Source: Candidatus Cryptobacteroides faecipullorum (GTDB lineage: Bacteria > Bacteroidota > Bacteroidia > Bacteroidales > UBA932). Taken from it: a DNA stretch of 34,534 bases. A model generated the notes under the pieces. It had not been told where the DNA came from. It searched no databases and saw only the letters and a list, made by a program, of their open reading frames with translations. The first letter of the stretch is position 1, and each line of letters starts with the position of its first letter. Shown piece by piece: positions 8,147 through 16,232 of this stretch. The stretch is from contig JADIMH010000066.1 in NCBI GenBank assembly GCA_017694885.1, positions 1 to 34,534 of the forward strand, in the 5' to 3' direction. The position numbers and the translations under genes were made by a program.

Positions 8147-9754
8147 CTATTCATACAGGAATTCGAATTCATCGACATACAGCACACTGCCGAGTCCGCC
8201 GGTGAAATAGTCGCCTTTATAGCTGGCACACGAAATGACAACGGCGTAAGTCGGAGTCGCCTCCGGTCGCCAGTATTCGAGATCGAGAGTGAACTCCCTG
8301 TATTTGCCGTCTGTGTCCTCATCGCTTTCAAACTTTCCGTATGCGATTATGCTTTCGTTCTCCGGGGTCTGGTCCATGAAAATGCCCTGTGCGGTATCTA
8401 CAGTGAACGGATGATCCCAGTCAGTAAGAATAACCAGCAGCTGGCATTTGTCCATAGTACCCTTGAGATGCTCATACGGAGCCTTGGCATAATTTACCAC
8501 CGCAGGTTTATAGCAATAATACCCTTTCAGGGCAGACGGCCTGCCTGAAAACGGAGTTCCCCAGTCGAGAACCGCACCTATATTTCCTGAAAACGAAGCC
8601 TGCCTGAACTCGCCCGTATACAGGTTTCCGGCGGCAAACATCACTACGTTCATGCTTTCAAGTTTTGCTGCAGCCTTATTGTCAGGATCATCCGTCGCCA
8701 GGAACTCATATTCCGGAACAGTCGGGTTCCTTCTCAGAAGGGCAGTCCCCCCATTGGCGGTATCCCATATTTTGACAGTCTCATTCAAGTTAGGATACCA
8801 TGTTCCTTTGTCATTCATCCACCATTCGTCGAAGCCCATATTCCTGATCTGCTGCGGACTGTCAGTCGTGAAGTCGACAGCCGTACCGGCTTCGCCATCC
8901 AAAACAAGCCGCACGGAATACATTGTCCCTGCCGCAAGATCCGTAATGGAAGCCGAGAGGTTAATCCCGTCGACAGATGATGCATCGACCTTTACATCTT
9001 TCCATTCTTCCGAACCTGTACGGTACTGGATGACAGGAAGCATATTCGGATCATCGGATGCAAACTCAGCCTTTATATCGGCATGATAGCACCATGGAAT
9101 CACCGACGTGATTTCCGGTCTGACATTACGCTGTGTCACGTTGAGAGTCCACTCTGTCGATACACCGTTCTCATCCACCCTGAATGTATTCGGAGAAGAA
9201 CAGTCAAGCGTTATCGGGAATGTGCATTCGATCCCGGTACCGTCCTTGACAAGGTAAATCACCGAACCTTCAATACCAAGCTTCATTGCAGTTATCCTGA
9301 CATCTGAAAGGCTCTGGTTCTGCGTGACCGTCAGCGAAACCGTATTGTTTTCAAAATCGAATACAGCTTCATCCGCCTGGTTCTCGCACCTGACATAACG
9401 TTCTACCGGCATTGTAGCGGAAATGGTCCATTCATAATCCTGATAGGTACTTATCACGACCACCTTAGGCTCCGAAAGGTCTATGGTTTCCCCGACAGCG
9501 AATGAGCGGTCTTCGCATCTGGCACCTGCGGAAAGACGGAACTCGGTTATCTCCAGAGCGGTTATATCCGCAGTTTCCGACAGTTCTACCTGCACAGTCC
9601 GGCCGGAAGGATCAATTTCCGACCTCACCTGGCCCGAAACCTCGAATGCCGTTATGTCGCCGTAAACTCTCGGATACGACATGTCGTTTTCAATGAGGCA
9701 AGAATGAAATCCTCCCAACGCTACAGCCAGAAGGACATATATCGCTTTTTTCAT
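8147..9754 (-). CDS. PCMD-domain lipoprotein
   Basis: 535 residues. The N-terminus MKKAIYVLLAVALGGFHSC is a lipoprotein-type signal with Cys19 as the likely acylated residue, so it is expected to be membrane anchored. The middle (about 30-290) looks like beta-rich immunoglobulin-like repeats. The last ~240 residues match the PCMD family (putative carbohydrate metabolism domain), including WGTPFSGRP and the ending GSVLYVDEFEFLYE. The biochemical role of PCMD is not settled; it has a jelly-roll-like look and is often encoded near glycan-handling genes. It follows the barrel gene after 12 bp and shares its promoter. No SusC/SusD pair is nearby, so the substrate is unknown. Confidence 0.82.
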   Translation of the reverse strand: MKKAIYVLLAVALGGFHSCLIENDMSYPRVYGDITAFEVSGQVRSEIDPSGRTVQVELSETADITALEITEFRLSAGARCEDRSFAVGETIDLSEPKVVVISTYQDYEWTISATMPVERYVRCENQADEAVFDFENNTVSLTVTQNQSLSDVRITAMKLGIEGSVIYLVKDGTGIECTFPITLDCSSPNTFRVDENGVSTEWTLNVTQRNVRPEITSVIPWCYHADIKAEFASDDPNMLPVIQYRTGSEEWKDVKVDASSVDGINLSASITDLAAGTMYSVRLVLDGEAGTAVDFTTDSPQQIRNMGFDEWWMNDKGTWYPNLNETVKIWDTANGGTALLRRNPTVPEYEFLATDDPDNKAAAKLESMNVVMFAAGNLYTGEFRQASFSGNIGAVLDWGTPFSGRPSALKGYYCYKPAVVNYAKAPYEHLKGTMDKCQLLVILTDWDHPFTVDTAQGIFMDQTPENESIIAYGKFESDEDTDGKYREFTLDLEYWRPEATPTYAVVISCASYKGDYFTGGLGSVLYVDEFEFLYE

Positions 9755-9766
9755 ATGGAAAATGAA

Positions 9767-10639
9767 TTAATTGCCGGATTTCTTCATCCTGTGATCCCCT
9801 GTCGGGATATAGAATGAAAGTCCGAAACCTATGGAAAAGATATTCAGTTTGAAATTTGCGCCGCTCTGCTCCATCTCGCTGTGCTCGACCTGATTCGTGG
9901 TCTGGACCACCTTCTGGTAGTCGAAACCGAGAAGACCGACAGACACTTCAAGGGCTACTTCATTGGTGATGAAGGCACATAGTCCAGGGACAAGACCGAG
10001 CTCGAAACTGTAGATGTCCTGATAGGTTCCGAACTTGTCGCCTTCATCGCGCTTATAGCTTTCTGCCTGGCCGTATCCTCCCGTTGCCCTGATTTCCGTA
10101 AACATTGCGAACCGTTTGCTGTTGGCGAAAGGAAGATAGTTTCGAAGGGTGACGGAGCCGGTATAGGCCTGTTTGAAATAATTGAAATCTTTCACGTCAA
10201 GACCGAGGTCATCGGAAAGGGTAAGGCTGAGATTGCCCACTCCCAGAGTCGAACGGTCATAGTCGAAACGCACACCTACGGAAAGATTGTCTTTAAGGAA
10301 ATAGGATACATACGGAGAAATACCGAAAGAGAGCATGTTTCCGTGAATGTCGCCCAAAAGGTTGAACAGCATCGAATAACCTGAATCGGCAGCCCCGTTG
10401 CCTATACTGTAATTGCTGTATGAAAACGAAACGCCGGCTCCGACTGTACCTTTAGGTATGAAGACCGAATTCTGCCGGCCGATTCCCCTGTCGAAAGGCT
10501 CTACCAGCTTCTTTGCCTTTTTCCCTGCGGTCACTATGGACTCGTTTTCCAAAGCCGATCCGGAAGATTCACCGTAGACCGGAACTACGGCCGCACCCAG
10601 TGCGACAGCAATGATCAAAAATAGCGATTTGTATTTCAT
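9767..10639 (-). CDS. Predicted outer-membrane beta-barrel protein
   Basis: 290 residues with a cleavable signal peptide (MKYKSLFLIIAVALGAAVVP, cut probably after VYG). From about residue 65 the sequence alternates polar and aromatic/hydrophobic residues in strand-length stretches (e.g. GAGVSFSYSNYSIG, GISPYVSYFLKDNLSVGVRF). It ends in a strand-like IFSIGFGLSFYIP before a short charged tail. This is typical of small Bacteroidota outer-membrane barrels of 10-12 strands. No enzyme motif is seen. It is the first gene of a two-gene operon with the PCMD lipoprotein, hinting at a joint surface role. Function unknown. Confidence 0.75.
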   Translation of the reverse strand: MKYKSLFLIIAVALGAAVVPVYGESSGSALENESIVTAGKKAKKLVEPFDRGIGRQNSVFIPKGTVGAGVSFSYSNYSIGNGAADSGYSMLFNLLGDIHGNMLSFGISPYVSYFLKDNLSVGVRFDYDRSTLGVGNLSLTLSDDLGLDVKDFNYFKQAYTGSVTLRNYLPFANSKRFAMFTEIRATGGYGQAESYKRDEGDKFGTYQDIYSFELGLVPGLCAFITNEVALEVSVGLLGFDYQKVVQTTNQVEHSEMEQSGANFKLNIFSIGFGLSFYIPTGDHRMKKSGN

Positions 10640-10670
10640 GGTAAAAGCTTATACGTCTCACATAAAGGTA

Positions 10671-10701
10671 CAAAAGTATTATATTCCTCTTTTAAATCCA
10701 A
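10671..10701 (-). promoter_or_regulatory. Promoter of the barrel/PCMD operon
   Basis: On the minus strand TTG (10699-10701), a 20-bp spacer and TACTTTTG (10671-10678) fit the Bacteroidota consensus. It leaves a ~25-nt leader before the ATG at 10639. Confidence 0.75.
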
Positions 10702-10776
10702 CATTTTCAGCTTATTTATCTGCTGACAGAACACATCCGGCGGTTTTTATGCATGAGATTGTCCGATTTTTTTTAG

Positions 10777-10784
10777 TATTTTTG
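10777..10784 (+). promoter_or_regulatory. Probable -7 element of parE
   Basis: TATTTTTG fits TAnnTTTG and lies 24 bp before the parE ATG, but no -33 box is seen at the proper distance (the nearest TTG is only 15 bp away). The rest of 10640-10808 holds the divergent promoter and nothing else I recognise. Confidence 0.5.
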
Positions 10785-10808
10785 CAGAAATTTGGCTTAA
10801 AAGGACAT

Positions 10809-12713
10809 ATGGCTGACGAGACAGTAAACTATACCGGCGACAATATCAAGACATTGGAGTGGAACGAGCATATCCGCAAAAGGGCGGGCATGTATATCGG
10901 AAGACTCGGTAACGGAGATAATCCGGGAGACGGAATTTACGTTCTGCTTAAAGAGGTAATCGACAACTCGATAGACGAGTTCACAATGGGCTATGGAAAG
11001 GCCATAAACATAACCATTGAAGGAAAGGAAGTGACTGTCAGGGACTTCGGAAGAGGAATCCCTCTGGATAAAGTCGTGGATGTCGTGAGCAAGCTCAACA
11101 CGGGCGGAAAATTCGATGATGCCGCCTTCAAGAAATCTGTAGGGCTCAACGGCGTAGGTACGAAGGCCGTCAACGCCCTTTCCTCTTCATTCCGTGTGGA
11201 ATCTTTCCGTGACGGAAAAGTGTCTTTTGCGTCTTTCAGCCGTGGCGAACTGCTCGGATCCGGCATGGACGATACCAAGGAAAAGAACGGTACCCTCACC
11301 AGATTTACTCCGGACGATGAAATGTTCGGGGACTTCGCATATAATATGGAATATGTGATTTCGATGGTGAAGAATTATGCGTATCTGAAAAAAGGTCTCA
11401 CACTTAATGTAAACGGCACCGCATATTCTTCAAAGAACGGCCTGCTGGACCTTATAAACGACAGCATGTCCGAGCAGCCGATCTATCCGCCGGTCCATCT
11501 GGAAGGAGATGATATCGAAATAGTTCTCACGCATGGAAACAGCTACGGGGAAAATATCGTTTCTTTCGTGAACGGCCAGAATACAAGGGACGGCGGAACG
11601 CATCTGGCTGCATTCAGGGAAGCCATAGCCAAGACCATAAAGGAATTCTTCAAGAAGGATTACGCTCCAGAAGACATCAGACAGGGCATTGTCGGTGCCA
11701 TAAGCATACAGATCCAGGAACCGCATTTCGAATCGCAGACAAAAATCAAGCTCGGCTCCACTTACATGTGGGAAAAGACTGTCAAAAATGATGACGGATC
11801 TCTCAGTACAGACAGGGGCCCGACAATCAGGTCATTCGTCAACGACTTCATAAAGACCAATCTGGACAACTACCTGCACATGCACAAGGATGTTGCGGCA
11901 GCCATGCAGGACAAGATCATAGCATCCGAGCAGGAACGGAAGGAAATCTCCGGCATACAGAAAAAGACAAAAGAAAGGAACAAGCGCACCAATGTCTACA
12001 ACAAAAAGCTGCGCGACTGCAAGGTGCACTATAATGACAGACTGCCGGCAGGAAAGCAGGAGCTGGCAGAGCAGACAAGCATCTTCATTACAGAGGGGGA
12101 TTCTGCAAGCGGAACCATAACCAAAGCCAGGAACGCCGAGACCCAGGCTGTGTTCAGCCTGCGGGGAAAGCCGATCAACTGCTATAAGGAAAGCCGTAAG
12201 AAAGTCGCCGAGAATGAAGAACTCAGCCTTTTGATAGCGGCTCTCGGTGTGGAAGATGACATGGCGGACCTCAGATACAACAACATCATTGTCGCCACCG
12301 ATGCCGATGATGACGGAATGCACATCCGCATGCTGGTGGTCACTTTCCTGCTGAAATATTATCCTGATCTGGTACGCAGAGGTCACGTGCACATACTCCA
12401 GACTCCCCTTTTCAGGGTAAGGAACAAGAAAGAGACCCGCTACTGCTACAGCATCGAAGAAAAGGAAGCGGCGATAAAGGCATTGAAGACAGGTGTGGAA
12501 ATCACCAGGTTCAAAGGTCTCGGGGAAATTTCGTTCGAGGAATTCAAGAATTTCATCGGCGAAGACATCAGACTCGATCTCGTACAGCTCAGCGACGAGG
12601 AATCGATCGCCGAACTCATGGAATTCTACATGGGAGACAACACTATCGACAGACAGAATTTCATCCGACAGAACCTCCGTTCGGAAGAGGAACTGGAAGA
12701 TGTCAACATCTAA
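10809..12713 (+). CDS. parE: DNA topoisomerase IV subunit B
   Basis: 634 residues. The frame is open back to 10611, but the ATG at 10809 is chosen: it follows AAAAGGA, lies downstream of the -7 box and starts at the family position. GHKL ATPase motifs are KEVIDNSIDEF, RDFGRGIP and LNGVGTKAVNALS. The TOPRIM domain has TEGDSASGT and DADDDGMHIRML, then RFKGLGEIS. The opening TLEWNEHIRKR and the DGIYVLLKEV spacing favour ParE over GyrB. With ParC it would decatenate daughter chromosomes; parC is not in the window. The near-universal RPGMYIG motif reads RAGMYIG here. The next gene begins 4 bp after the stop. Confidence 0.9.
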   Translation: MADETVNYTGDNIKTLEWNEHIRKRAGMYIGRLGNGDNPGDGIYVLLKEVIDNSIDEFTMGYGKAINITIEGKEVTVRDFGRGIPLDKVVDVVSKLNTGGKFDDAAFKKSVGLNGVGTKAVNALSSSFRVESFRDGKVSFASFSRGELLGSGMDDTKEKNGTLTRFTPDDEMFGDFAYNMEYVISMVKNYAYLKKGLTLNVNGTAYSSKNGLLDLINDSMSEQPIYPPVHLEGDDIEIVLTHGNSYGENIVSFVNGQNTRDGGTHLAAFREAIAKTIKEFFKKDYAPEDIRQGIVGAISIQIQEPHFESQTKIKLGSTYMWEKTVKNDDGSLSTDRGPTIRSFVNDFIKTNLDNYLHMHKDVAAAMQDKIIASEQERKEISGIQKKTKERNKRTNVYNKKLRDCKVHYNDRLPAGKQELAEQTSIFITEGDSASGTITKARNAETQAVFSLRGKPINCYKESRKKVAENEELSLLIAALGVEDDMADLRYNNIIVATDADDDGMHIRMLVVTFLLKYYPDLVRRGHVHILQTPLFRVRNKKETRYCYSIEEKEAAIKALKTGVEITRFKGLGEISFEEFKNFIGEDIRLDLVQLSDEESIAELMEFYMGDNTIDRQNFIRQNLRSEEELEDVNI

Positions 12714-12717
12714 TATT

Positions 12718-13269
12718 ATGTGGAAAAAATTTTGCGGATTCTTGCTCAGATCAATGGGATGGACGGCCGTAGACCCCCCTGTCCCTGAAGACAAATGCGT
12801 TATCCTCGGTGTTCCGCACACCTCTATGTGGGATTTCGTCGTATCATATCTGTATTATACATCGGTAGGAGGCAAAGCCAACGTGATGATCGCCAAGGAG
12901 TTCTTTTGGTGGCCTCTCGGCTCTTTGCTGAAGGCGCTGGGTGCTGTGCCGGTCGACAGAAAAAGCCCTACCTCGCTGATGGTAAGCCTTATCCACGAAA
13001 TGAACAAGGCAAAGAAAATGCACCTCGCCATAGCTCCTGAAGGCACAAGAAAAGCCGTAAAAAGGTGGAAGACAGGTTTCCATACCATAGCTCAGGAATG
13101 CAATATTCCGGTATATCTGGGCTATTTCGACTGGAAGACCAAACGTGTCGGCAGAGGACAGAAATTCGAAATTACCGATGATGCCAGAGCCGACATGCAG
13201 CGCATCCAGGAAATCTATGAGCGGATGCATATGGAAGGCAAACATCGGGAAGGATATGTAACACATTAG
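12718..13269 (+). CDS. PlsC-like glycerophospholipid acyltransferase
   Basis: 183 residues from the ATG at 12718 (MWKKFCGF); another in-frame ATG at 12700 would overlap parE. The acyltransferase HX4D motif is H34-TSMW-D39 and the second motif is APEGTRK near 107-112, which binds the glycerol phosphate. Shorter than E. coli PlsC (~245) but usual for the short Bacteroidota versions. Likely transfers an acyl group to lysophosphatidate or a related lipid at the inner membrane; the exact acceptor cannot be read from sequence. The next gene, an acyl-CoA synthetase 11 bp downstream, would provide an activated acyl donor, so the pair forms a small lipid module behind parE. Confidence 0.85.
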   Translation: MWKKFCGFLLRSMGWTAVDPPVPEDKCVILGVPHTSMWDFVVSYLYYTSVGGKANVMIAKEFFWWPLGSLLKALGAVPVDRKSPTSLMVSLIHEMNKAKKMHLAIAPEGTRKAVKRWKTGFHTIAQECNIPVYLGYFDWKTKRVGRGQKFEITDDARADMQRIQEIYERMHMEGKHREGYVTH

Positions 13270-13280
13270 ATTCCGGCAAG

Positions 13281-14972
13281 ATGAATATCATATCCAAACG
13301 ACTGATGAAATTGCGGGAGAGATATATAGATACTTTAGGCAAACTATATGAATACTCTACCACAGTATATGAAAAGAACAGGCTGTCGCAGATGCTGGAC
13401 TCCGACATGGGATATACCTATGGAAGTTTCAAGCGCAAGTGCGATGAACTTTCGCACCATCTGTCCCGGTACGGAATCGGCGCCGGCGACCGGGTGGCTA
13501 TCCTTTCCCAGAATATGCCGAACTGGACAGTGGCCATGTTCTCCCTGGTACCTTTCGGCAGGGTTTCCGTCCCGATCCTCCCGGATTCGTCCGAAAACGA
13601 GGTAACGAATATTCTCACGCATTCCGGAAGCAAGGCCATCTTCGTTTCCAAAAGGCTGCTGCACAAGGTCAGCCAAGAATGCAGGGACAGGATGGTGCTG
13701 GTGATAGACATAGAAACTTTTGAAACCATCCAGAGAGATGACGAGGCTTTCACATGCGACGGGAAAGTCTCCCAGCCGCTTCCCGACGACCTTGCAACCA
13801 TCATCTACACATCCGGAACCACCGGTAACGCCAAAGGCGTAATGCTCAGCCACAGGAACCTGTGTTCCAATATAACAGCCTCTCTGCATGCCCATAAATG
13901 CACTGAGAAGGACGTATGGCTGTCCATCCTGCCGATGGCTCATACATACGAGCTTAGCATCGGTGTACTCTACCCTATATTCTGCGGGGCCTGCGTTTAT
14001 TACATCCAGAAGCCCCCTACTCCTTCGGTCCTGCTTTCCGCAATGAAAACCGTAAGGCCGACCGTGATGCTTTCAGTGCCTCTTATCATAGAAAAGATCT
14101 ACAGGAACAGCGTCGTCCCTACAATAAGGAGAAGCCGTGTTCTCAAATGGATGAAAGCCCATGCCTACAATCTGCTGTGCAAACTGATAGGCATGAAACT
14201 GAAAACCACTTTCGGAGGCAGGCTGAAGTTCTTCGGCATCGGAGGATCGAAACTCGACATCACGGTAGAAAAATTCCTGAAAAAGGCCGGATTCCCGTAT
14301 GCTATCGGCTATGGACTTACCGAGACTGCTCCGCTTATCTGCAATGCCGGAGTCAAATATACAAATCCCGGCTCGACAGGAGTCGCGGCTTATGGGGTAA
14401 CGGTCAGGTTGCTGAATGTGAACCCTGAAACCGGTGAAGGAGAGATTGTCTGCAAAGGAAACAATGTAATGCTCGGATATTACAAGGATCCGGCAAGGAC
14501 CCGTTCGGTATTCACCGATGACGGATGGTTCCGCACCAATGATCTGGCAACCGTCGACGAAAAAGGACGCTATTACATAAAGGGGCGTCTCAACAACATG
14601 ATTCTCGGTCCTTCCGGAGAAAACATCTACCCTGAGGAAATCGAGAATGTCATCAACAACATGGACGAAGTCAATGAATCACTGGTAGTCGAACGTAACG
14701 GTCGTCTGGTGGCCCTGGTCCAGTTCAATGACAATATCATAAACTGGAATCAGGAAGGCGAGGACCAGTTTTTCGAGAAGCTGGAGGCACGTAAAAAGGC
14801 CATACTGAACTATGTCAACAAGCATGTCAGCAAATTCTCGAAGATCAACGAAGTAGAAGTTATGAAAGAGCCTTTCGAGAAGACCGCGACGCAGAAAATC
14901 CGCAGGTTCAAGTATAAGAAAGATTCGGATACGTCATCCTCCGAGACGGAAGGGAAAAAGAAAGAAAAATAA
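13281..14972 (+). CDS. Long-chain acyl-CoA synthetase (AMP-binding)
   Basis: 563 residues of the ANL superfamily. The phosphate-binding loop YTSGTTGNAKG is at 176-186, GYGLTETAP at 343-351, the hinge region DGWFRTNDLA near 400-410 and the C-terminal lysine in TATQKIRRFKYK. It would activate a fatty acid to acyl-AMP and then acyl-CoA. The form is that of the long-chain enzymes found in most Bacteroidota. The final residues are a charged Lys/Glu/Ser tail. It is co-directional with the acyltransferase (11-bp gap) and ends at a strong terminator. Chain length preference is not readable here. Confidence 0.88.
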   Translation: MNIISKRLMKLRERYIDTLGKLYEYSTTVYEKNRLSQMLDSDMGYTYGSFKRKCDELSHHLSRYGIGAGDRVAILSQNMPNWTVAMFSLVPFGRVSVPILPDSSENEVTNILTHSGSKAIFVSKRLLHKVSQECRDRMVLVIDIETFETIQRDDEAFTCDGKVSQPLPDDLATIIYTSGTTGNAKGVMLSHRNLCSNITASLHAHKCTEKDVWLSILPMAHTYELSIGVLYPIFCGACVYYIQKPPTPSVLLSAMKTVRPTVMLSVPLIIEKIYRNSVVPTIRRSRVLKWMKAHAYNLLCKLIGMKLKTTFGGRLKFFGIGGSKLDITVEKFLKKAGFPYAIGYGLTETAPLICNAGVKYTNPGSTGVAAYGVTVRLLNVNPETGEGEIVCKGNNVMLGYYKDPARTRSVFTDDGWFRTNDLATVDEKGRYYIKGRLNNMILGPSGENIYPEEIENVINNMDEVNESLVVERNGRLVALVQFNDNIINWNQEGEDQFFEKLEARKKAILNYVNKHVSKFSKINEVEVMKEPFEKTATQKIRRFKYKKDSDTSSSETEGKKKEK

Positions 14973-14986
14973 TGAACTGCAACTAT

Positions 14987-15022
14987 AAAAAATCCGGGCT
15001 TCTGATGAAGTCCGGATTTTTT
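14987..15022. terminator. Bidirectional terminator between the acyl-CoA synthetase and rplI
   Basis: A 16-bp stem with one G-T wobble (14987-15002 with 15007-15022) closes on a TGAT loop. The stem ends in A6/T6, so it works as an intrinsic terminator on both strands between converging genes. Confidence 0.93.
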
Positions 15023-15039
15023 ATATGCTCTTCGCTGTA

Positions 15040-15486
15040 TTATTCAGCTACAACTTCAAACTTGACAGTACCTTTGATATCCTTATAGCATTTTACTGAT
15101 GCCTCATAAGTACCGAGCTCTTTTACAGAGTCTGATACGATAGTGATATCTTTCTTGTCGATTTCAACACCTGCAGCAACAAGGGCGTCTGCAATCTGTG
15201 CGGTAGTAACGGAACCGTAGATTTTTCCGGACTCGCTGACTTTGACAGCCACTTTTACTGCTACCTCGCCAAGCTTGGCTGCAAGAGCCTCAGCATCGGC
15301 ACGGAGTTTTGCCTCCTTGTGGGCACGCTGACGGATATTTTCAGCGAGAACCTTCTTTGCAGATGGAGTAGCGAATATAGCCAATCCCTGAGGAATGAGG
15401 TAGTTGACTGCATATCCTGTCTTAACCTCCACGACATCGTCTGCGTGGCCGAGATTAGCCACATCTTTCTTCAGTATGATTTCCAT
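15040..15486 (-). CDS. rplI: 50S ribosomal protein L9
   Basis: 148 residues, standard length. The N-terminal rRNA-binding domain shows MEIILKKDVANLGHADDVVE and GYAVNYLIPQGLAIFA, followed by the long connecting helix (about 45-75) and the C-terminal domain with GKIYGSVT. L9 binds 23S rRNA near the L1 stalk and helps keep the reading frame. It is the last gene of rpsF-rpsR-rplI, 13 bp after rpsR, and ends at the bidirectional terminator. Confidence 0.97.
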   Translation of the reverse strand: MEIILKKDVANLGHADDVVEVKTGYAVNYLIPQGLAIFATPSAKKVLAENIRQRAHKEAKLRADAEALAAKLGEVAVKVAVKVSESGKIYGSVTTAQIADALVAAGVEIDKKDITIVSDSVKELGTYEASVKCYKDIKGTVKFEVVAE

Positions 15487-15499
15487 ATATCTGTCCTCC

Positions 15500-15766
15500 T
15501 TATTTCAAAAGATCGGTTACGTATGGGAGAAGGGCAAGATGCCTTGCACGCTTTACGGCCTGAGCCACTTTCCTCTGGAACTTCAGTGAAGTACCGGTGA
15601 GACGGCGAGGAAGTATTTTACCCTGCTCGTTAAGGAATTTCTTGAGGAACTCTGCGTCCTTGTAATCGACATATTTGATACCTGCCTTTTTAAAACGGCA
15701 ATATTTTTTTCTCTTTACCTCTACTGTAGGAGGGTTGAGATAACGTATTTCGTTGTTCTGTGCCAT
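15500..15766 (-). CDS. rpsR: 30S ribosomal protein S18
   Basis: 88 residues. The core shows [18 protein letters not shown], then [24 protein letters not shown], the classic S18 rRNA-binding helix. Only one cysteine is present, so this is the non-zinc form. It pairs with S6 on the 30S platform. It lies 5 bp after rpsF and 13 bp before rplI. No ssb or priB gene is inserted between rpsF and rpsR, in line with Bacteroidota. Confidence 0.97.
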   Translation of the reverse strand: MAQNNEIRYLNPPTVEVKRKKYCRFKKAGIKYVDYKDAEFLKKFLNEQGKILPRRLTGTSLKFQRKVAQAVKRARHLALLPYVTDLLK

Positions 15767-15771
15767 GATTC

Positions 15772-16113
15772 TTACTCCTTGTTCTGTTTGTTAGCTCTTC
15801 TCTTCTCTGCATAGGCGATGGCATGCTTGTCCATTGCGAATGTGAGGAAACGGATAATCCTCTCGTCACGACGATACTGGGTCTCGAGTACATCGATGAA
15901 CTGAGTATCGGCCTTGAACTCGATAAGATAATAAAAACCAGTGGTCTTCTTCTGGATAGGGTAAGCAAGCTGCTTCAGTCCCCAATCCTCTTCGTACACC
16001 ACCTCACCGCCATTTTCCTTGATGAGGCCGACGTACTTAGCAACCGCTTCCTTCATCTGAGCTTCAGACAAAACGGGAGTTGCAATGAAAACGGTTTCGT
16101 ACTGTTTGATCAT
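15772..16113 (-). CDS. rpsF: 30S ribosomal protein S6
   Basis: 113 residues, ferredoxin-like fold. It starts [19 protein letters not shown] and carries [20 protein letters not shown], the usual S6 landmark. It binds 16S rRNA as a dimer with S18. First gene of the operon. A consensus promoter (16184-16215) and a leader hairpin (16151-16179) lie directly upstream. S6:S18 complexes of many bacteria repress their own mRNA through such a leader. Confidence 0.97.
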   Translation of the reverse strand: MIKQYETVFIATPVLSEAQMKEAVAKYVGLIKENGGEVVYEEDWGLKQLAYPIQKKTTGFYYLIEFKADTQFIDVLETQYRRDERIIRFLTFAMDKHAIAYAEKRRANKQNKE

Positions 16114-16150
16114 TTTGCTTGTAATTAATTGTTTTATTAATAAATACAGT

Positions 16151-16179
16151 CCTTTTCAGAACGGAAAGTCCTCAAAAGG
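16151..16179 (-). promoter_or_regulatory. rpsF leader: rpsF leader hairpin, candidate S6:S18 autoregulatory element
   Basis: Read on the minus strand, a 6-bp outer stem (CCTTTT/AAAAGG), a G-G mismatch and a 5-bp inner stem (AGGAC/GTTCT, one wobble) enclose the loop TTTCC, which is followed directly by G. So a CCG triplet sits at the loop and closing pair. The S6:S18-binding leader known from several phyla has a conserved CCG in a hairpin near the rpsF start. The match here is by eye. Confidence 0.5.
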
Positions 16180-16183
16180 GCTG

Positions 16184-16215
16184 CAAAGATAGATATTATT
16201 TTCCATTAAAACAAA
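16184..16215 (-). promoter_or_regulatory. Promoter of rpsF-rpsR-rplI
   Basis: On the minus strand TTTG (16212-16215), a 20-bp spacer and TATCTTTG (16184-16191) match the Bacteroidota consensus fully. Confidence 0.88.
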
Positions 16216-16232
16216 TCAATGCGCATGAACCT

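Noticed and set aside
11832..12821. 329-codon minus-strand ORF opposite parE
   Set aside because: Shadow of a clearly identified gene; no domain recognised, no promoter or start context.
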